DNA from: Spinacia oleracea
Taxonomy: Eukaryota > Streptophyta > Magnoliopsida > Caryophyllales > Amaranthaceae
NCBI RefSeq assembly: GCF_020520425.1
Contig: NC_079489.1
Location: 22,034,001-22,098,000 of the forward strand
DNA length: 64,000 nt
Reading direction: 5' to 3'
A model generated the notes under the pieces. The model was not told the origin of the DNA. It saw nothing but the letters and a program-made list of their open reading frames with translations, and ran no database searches. Made by a program: the position numbers and the translations under genes. This document shows positions 60,038 to 64,000 of this stretch, one piece after another; the stretch's first letter is position 1; each line of letters begins with the position of its first letter.

Positions 60038-63000
60038 CTACTCCCCCTCTTGATTACATAACTTGAGGTCTTTGAGACGACACAATCCAATCTGGTAAGC
60101 TAATTTCTTGAAAGTAGCAGTTGGAATCGCCTTGGTAAATAGGTTTGCTAAATTTTCACTTGAACGAATCTGCAGAACCTGTACATTACCATTCTTCTGC
60201 AGGTCATGGGTGAAAAAGAATTTTGGTAAAATGTGCTTTGTTCTATCACTTTTGATATATTCATCCTTGAGCTGTGCAATGCATGCTGCATTATCCTCAT
60301 ACATAACCGTTGGAGCTTCTTTCCCTGTGGATATGCCACAATCTTCTTGTATATGTTGAATTACAGACCTTAACCATGCACATTCACGACTAGCTTCATG
60401 GATAGCTAAAATTTCTGCATGGTTAGAAGAAGTAGCTGCAATAGTTTGCTTCATGGAACGCCAAGAAATGACAGTGCCACCACATGTGAACACATATCCT
60501 GTTTGTGATCGAGCATTATGGGGATTAGACAAATACCCTGCATCTGCAAAGCCGATTAAGTCTTCTTTGGACTGGTTAGAAAAGAATAATCCCATATCTT
60601 TCGTTCCTTGGAGGTAACGAAGTACATGTTTTATCCCATTCTAATGCCTTCGAGTTGGACATGAGCTAAACCTTGCTAACAAATTTACTGTAAATGATAT
60701 ATCAGGTCTCGTATGACTAGCAAGGTACATCAATGCCCCTATTGCACTTAAGTATGGTACTTCAAGACCAAGGATTTCTTCATCGTTTTCTCGAGGGCAA
60801 AATGGGTCTTTATCCACATCTAGTGATCTTACAACCATTGGGCTACTCAGAGGATGTGCTTGATCCAAAGAGAATCTTTTCAGTACCTTTTCTGTGTATG
60901 TTGTTTGATGCACAAGGATTCCATTCTTTAGGTGCTCAATTTGTAGCCCTAAGAAAATTTTTGTCATTCCAAGATCTTTCATCTCAAATTCTTTCTTCAA
61001 ATATTCCACTGTATGTAATATCTCTTAAGGAGTCCCAACAATGTTTAAATCATCAACATACACTGCAATTATTACGAATCCTGAGATGGACTGATGGGGT
61101 CATTCTTATAGCATTCCTTTAACAAGTACTCACTTAGGCGATTATACCACATACGCCCTGATTGTTTCAATCCATAAAGAGATCTATTTAATTTTATGCA
61201 GTAATGTTCTCGAGAACTAGAATTTGCTGCTTCTTGCAGTTTATATTCTTCTGGGACTTTCATATAAATGTCATTGTCCAGTGGCCCATATAAGTAGGGT
61301 GTGACTACATCCATTAAACGTAAATCAAGTCCTTCTCTAATTGCCAGACTGATAAGGAATCTAAAAGTAGTTGCGTCCACCACAGGAGAGTATGTTTCTT
61401 CATAATCAATTCAGGTCTTTGTGAGAATCCTTGTGCAACTAAACGTGCCTTGTATCATACAATTTCCATCTTCATTCTTCTTTCGCACAAAGACCCATTT
61501 ATGTCCCACTGGTTTTACACCTTTAGGTGTACGGACTACTGGTCCAAATACTTCTCTCTTTGCAAGAGATTTTAATTCTGCCTCAATTGCTTCCTTCCAT
61601 TTTGGCCAATTATCACTTTGTGTACACTCTTCAATAGACTTTGGTTCTTGATCCTCATTTTCATCCATAACATCAACTGCTACATTGCATGCAAAAATTT
61701 CATCGGCGTCGATTTTATTTCGGTTCCATTTCATTCCAGACATGACATAATTAGTTGAGATATCTTCATTATCAGGTACCTGAATTTCTTCATTCGTCAT
61801 GTCTAAAGTATCTTCTGGAGATTCTTCAAAATTCTTTGTTTCCTCGTTCTGGCCATTAACAATGGTCGCTCCTTTTCTTTTACGAGGATTCTTATCTTTG
61901 GAACCAATAGGTCTACCACGCTTCAGGCGTGCTGTAGACTCACTAGCAGTTTGATATTGTCCTGCTGGGACATCAATTTTAATTGGAGCTTTTACAACTG
62001 GTATATGTGACTTGGTCATTCTATTTGGGTCAGTAAATGCGTCTGGCAATTGATTTGCTAAGCTTTGTAAATGAATTATCTTCTAATTCACATTGTTTAG
62101 TACGAGGATCAAGATGAGACAATGATAATTCATTCCAACTGATTTCCTTCTCCAGCTGTTTATTTTCTCCCCCTAATGTTGGGAATACTGACTCATTAAA
62201 ATGACAGTCTACAAATCGAGCCTTAAATAGATCCCCTGTAGATGGCTCTAGATATTTAATTATTGATGGGGATTCAAATCCAACATATATTCCTAACCTC
62301 CTTTGAGGGCCCATCTTAGAACGTTGTGGTGGAGCAATTGGTACATATACAGCACATTCAAAGATTTTCAGATGGGAAATATTTGGTTCCTGACCAAAAA
62401 CCAATTGTGATGGGGAGAACTTTTGATTACTCGTTGGCCTGATGCGAATTAATGATGCTGCATGTAATATAGCATGTCCCCAAGCAGAGATTGGGAGTTT
62501 GGACTTCATAATTAATGGTCTAGCAATCAACTGGAGACGTTTGATTAATGATTTAGCTAGACCATTTTGTGTATGAACATGTGCTACAGGATGTTCAACA
62601 CTTAGCCCAATGGACATGCAATAATTATCAAAGGCTTGAGAAGTGAATTCACCAGCATTATCAAGACGAATTGCCTTCATAGGGAAATCTGAAAAATGTG
62701 CTCGTAATCTAATCAACTGAGCAAGTAGTCTCGCAAACGCCAGGTTGCGAGTTGATAACAAGGATACATGTGACCATCTACTAGATGCGTCAATTAAAAC
62801 TATAAAATATCTAAATGTTCCACACGATGGGTGAATTGGCCCACAAATATCTCCTTGTATACGTTCCAGAAAATTGATCTTTATTTTGGCTGATGAGGGC
62901 CGTACTTTCAACTTGCCTTGTGAGCAAGCAACACATGAGAAATCATTAGCAAGAATCTTCTTCTTCAGTGAATGCCCACATGAATTTTAAATTATTTTTC

Positions 63001-63995
63001 GCATCATTATTGAACCGGGGTGGCCCAACCGGTCATGCCAAACAATGAAATTATCAGTAAACTTCTGGTTTACTGTAGCATATGTTTCAATTGTATTGAT
63101 TTTAGTGTAGTACAAACCAGTGGAGAATGCAGGTAATTTCTCCAAAATATGCTTAGTGCCTTGGACAATACCCGTGATGTGAAGGTATTCAAAATTTCCT
63201 TCACTTATTGTCTCAACTATCCATTATGTGGAATATATTTAAAGCTCAATAAATTTCTTTGAGACTTGGGAGAATATAATGCATTAATGATTTCAAATTT
63301 CGATCCCATAGGCAATAATATATTTTCTCTTCCGGAGCCTTCAATTATCTTTGTACTACCTGATATAGTACTCACACTAGTTTCTTTCATTGTCAAATGA
63401 GAGAAATATCTCTTTCTTTTCAGTATGGTATGCGTAGTTATATTGTCTGATAGGCATAAATCTTCACCATTCATTGCTAACTGAAGTTGAGGGGTATTCA
63501 TGTTCTTCAAATAAATGAAATAACAATAATATATAAGAATAATTTAATAATCGAAATCAATGCCATACGAAATCATAGTTCAAACAAATAAAATCCAAAA
63601 TAAAATAACATGAATCCAAGAAAACAAATTTTTATTCTTATGACCATAAACGACTCTAATGATTAATTATTCCCTTCAGTGGTGGTGAGAAAATCAGCAA
63701 CTTCCAGGTGAGTTGTATCGCCACGATCAAAGTCACATTCGCCATCTTCGTACACAAGATTTGTTTCTACTTTCTTTCCCTTTTGCTTCAATGATTGTTA
63801 ATAGAGCTCAACCAAATGTTTTGGTGTACGACATGTACGAGACCAATGACCTTTTCCTCCACATCGCCTAACATACATTGGTCCCATTTTCGCTTTTATC
63901 TTTATCTTATTTGTTACCATCTTTATTCTCCCACTTCTGGTGGGGATACGAGCTCTTGAAAGAACCACCACGGCCTCTACCTCGACCATATCCAT
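60038..63995 (-). pseudogene. Decayed Ty1-copia gag-pol, runs off the right edge
   Basis: In minus-strand order from the right: zinc knuckle CGGKGHWSRTC near 63820-63880 (its first Cys pair altered), protease-region remnant 63217-63510, integrase 62030-62911 with DICGP and RLDNAGEF but Lys at the usual catalytic Glu (NGLAKSLIKR), connector and RT start 61411-62049, RT 61072-61383 (SLYGLKQSGRMWYNRL), YVDD near 61047-61058 followed shortly by a stop, RT end 60641-61009, RNase H 60038-60595 (ADAGYLS, YEDNAACIA). Several frameshifts and stops make it non-functional. It is a different lineage from the intact copia element. Confidence 0.9.
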
Positions 63996-64000
63996 ATCCA

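Overview
The window is nuclear DNA of a dicot plant: split genes with AT-rich introns, plant gene families, and many plant transposons. The word TACTCCGTA/TACGGAGTA recurs and the transposon set reminded me of Amaranthaceae (spinach/beet relatives), but that assignment is inference only.

Layout. 1-905 is intergenic. 906-14073 is a retrotransposon nest: a short-LTR, apparently non-coding element (911-14068, target duplication GGTGA) split by a young, full-length Ty1-copia element on the minus strand (1507-11960, target duplication CCTCG, 1321-codon gag-pol). 14898-21209 is a gene-free stretch of Helitrons (one inside another), a solo LTR and small MITEs. An intronless BAHD acyltransferase follows at 21509-22837 (+).

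24838-42466 (+) is a complete importin-beta-like nuclear transport receptor. I could place 21 exons, all in phase, giving 1089 residues with an acidic C-terminal tail. Its intron 7 holds a MULE-type element with a 9-bp target duplication. Its 6.15-kb intron 16 holds at least seven DNA transposons, some nested three deep. Next come two short minus-strand genes: a stand-alone eS31/RPS27A-like ribosomal protein lacking the ubiquitin part (43044-43307), and a multi-pass membrane protein (43702-44394) with a hAT-type MITE just upstream.

45382-52680 is retrotransposon debris: a Helitron piece, a Ty3-gypsy gag-protease remnant with its 5' LTR, and a 2.9-kb solo LTR inserted in it (target duplication CTTAT). 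54290-59269 (+) is a canonical ARF1 small GTPase gene with a 5'-UTR intron, six coding exons and one GC-AG intron. 59590 to the window end is a decayed minus-strand Ty1-copia element that runs off the right edge.

The host genes look unrelated (acyl transfer, nuclear import, ribosome, membrane protein, vesicle traffic). I see no operon-like or cluster logic, no CRISPR, no rRNA or tRNA gene, and no new multi-gene system. The strongest signals are transposon architecture with internal proofs of insertion (target duplications and a paralogous empty site), the ubiquitin-less eS31 gene, the GC-AG intron, and the over-represented 9-base word.
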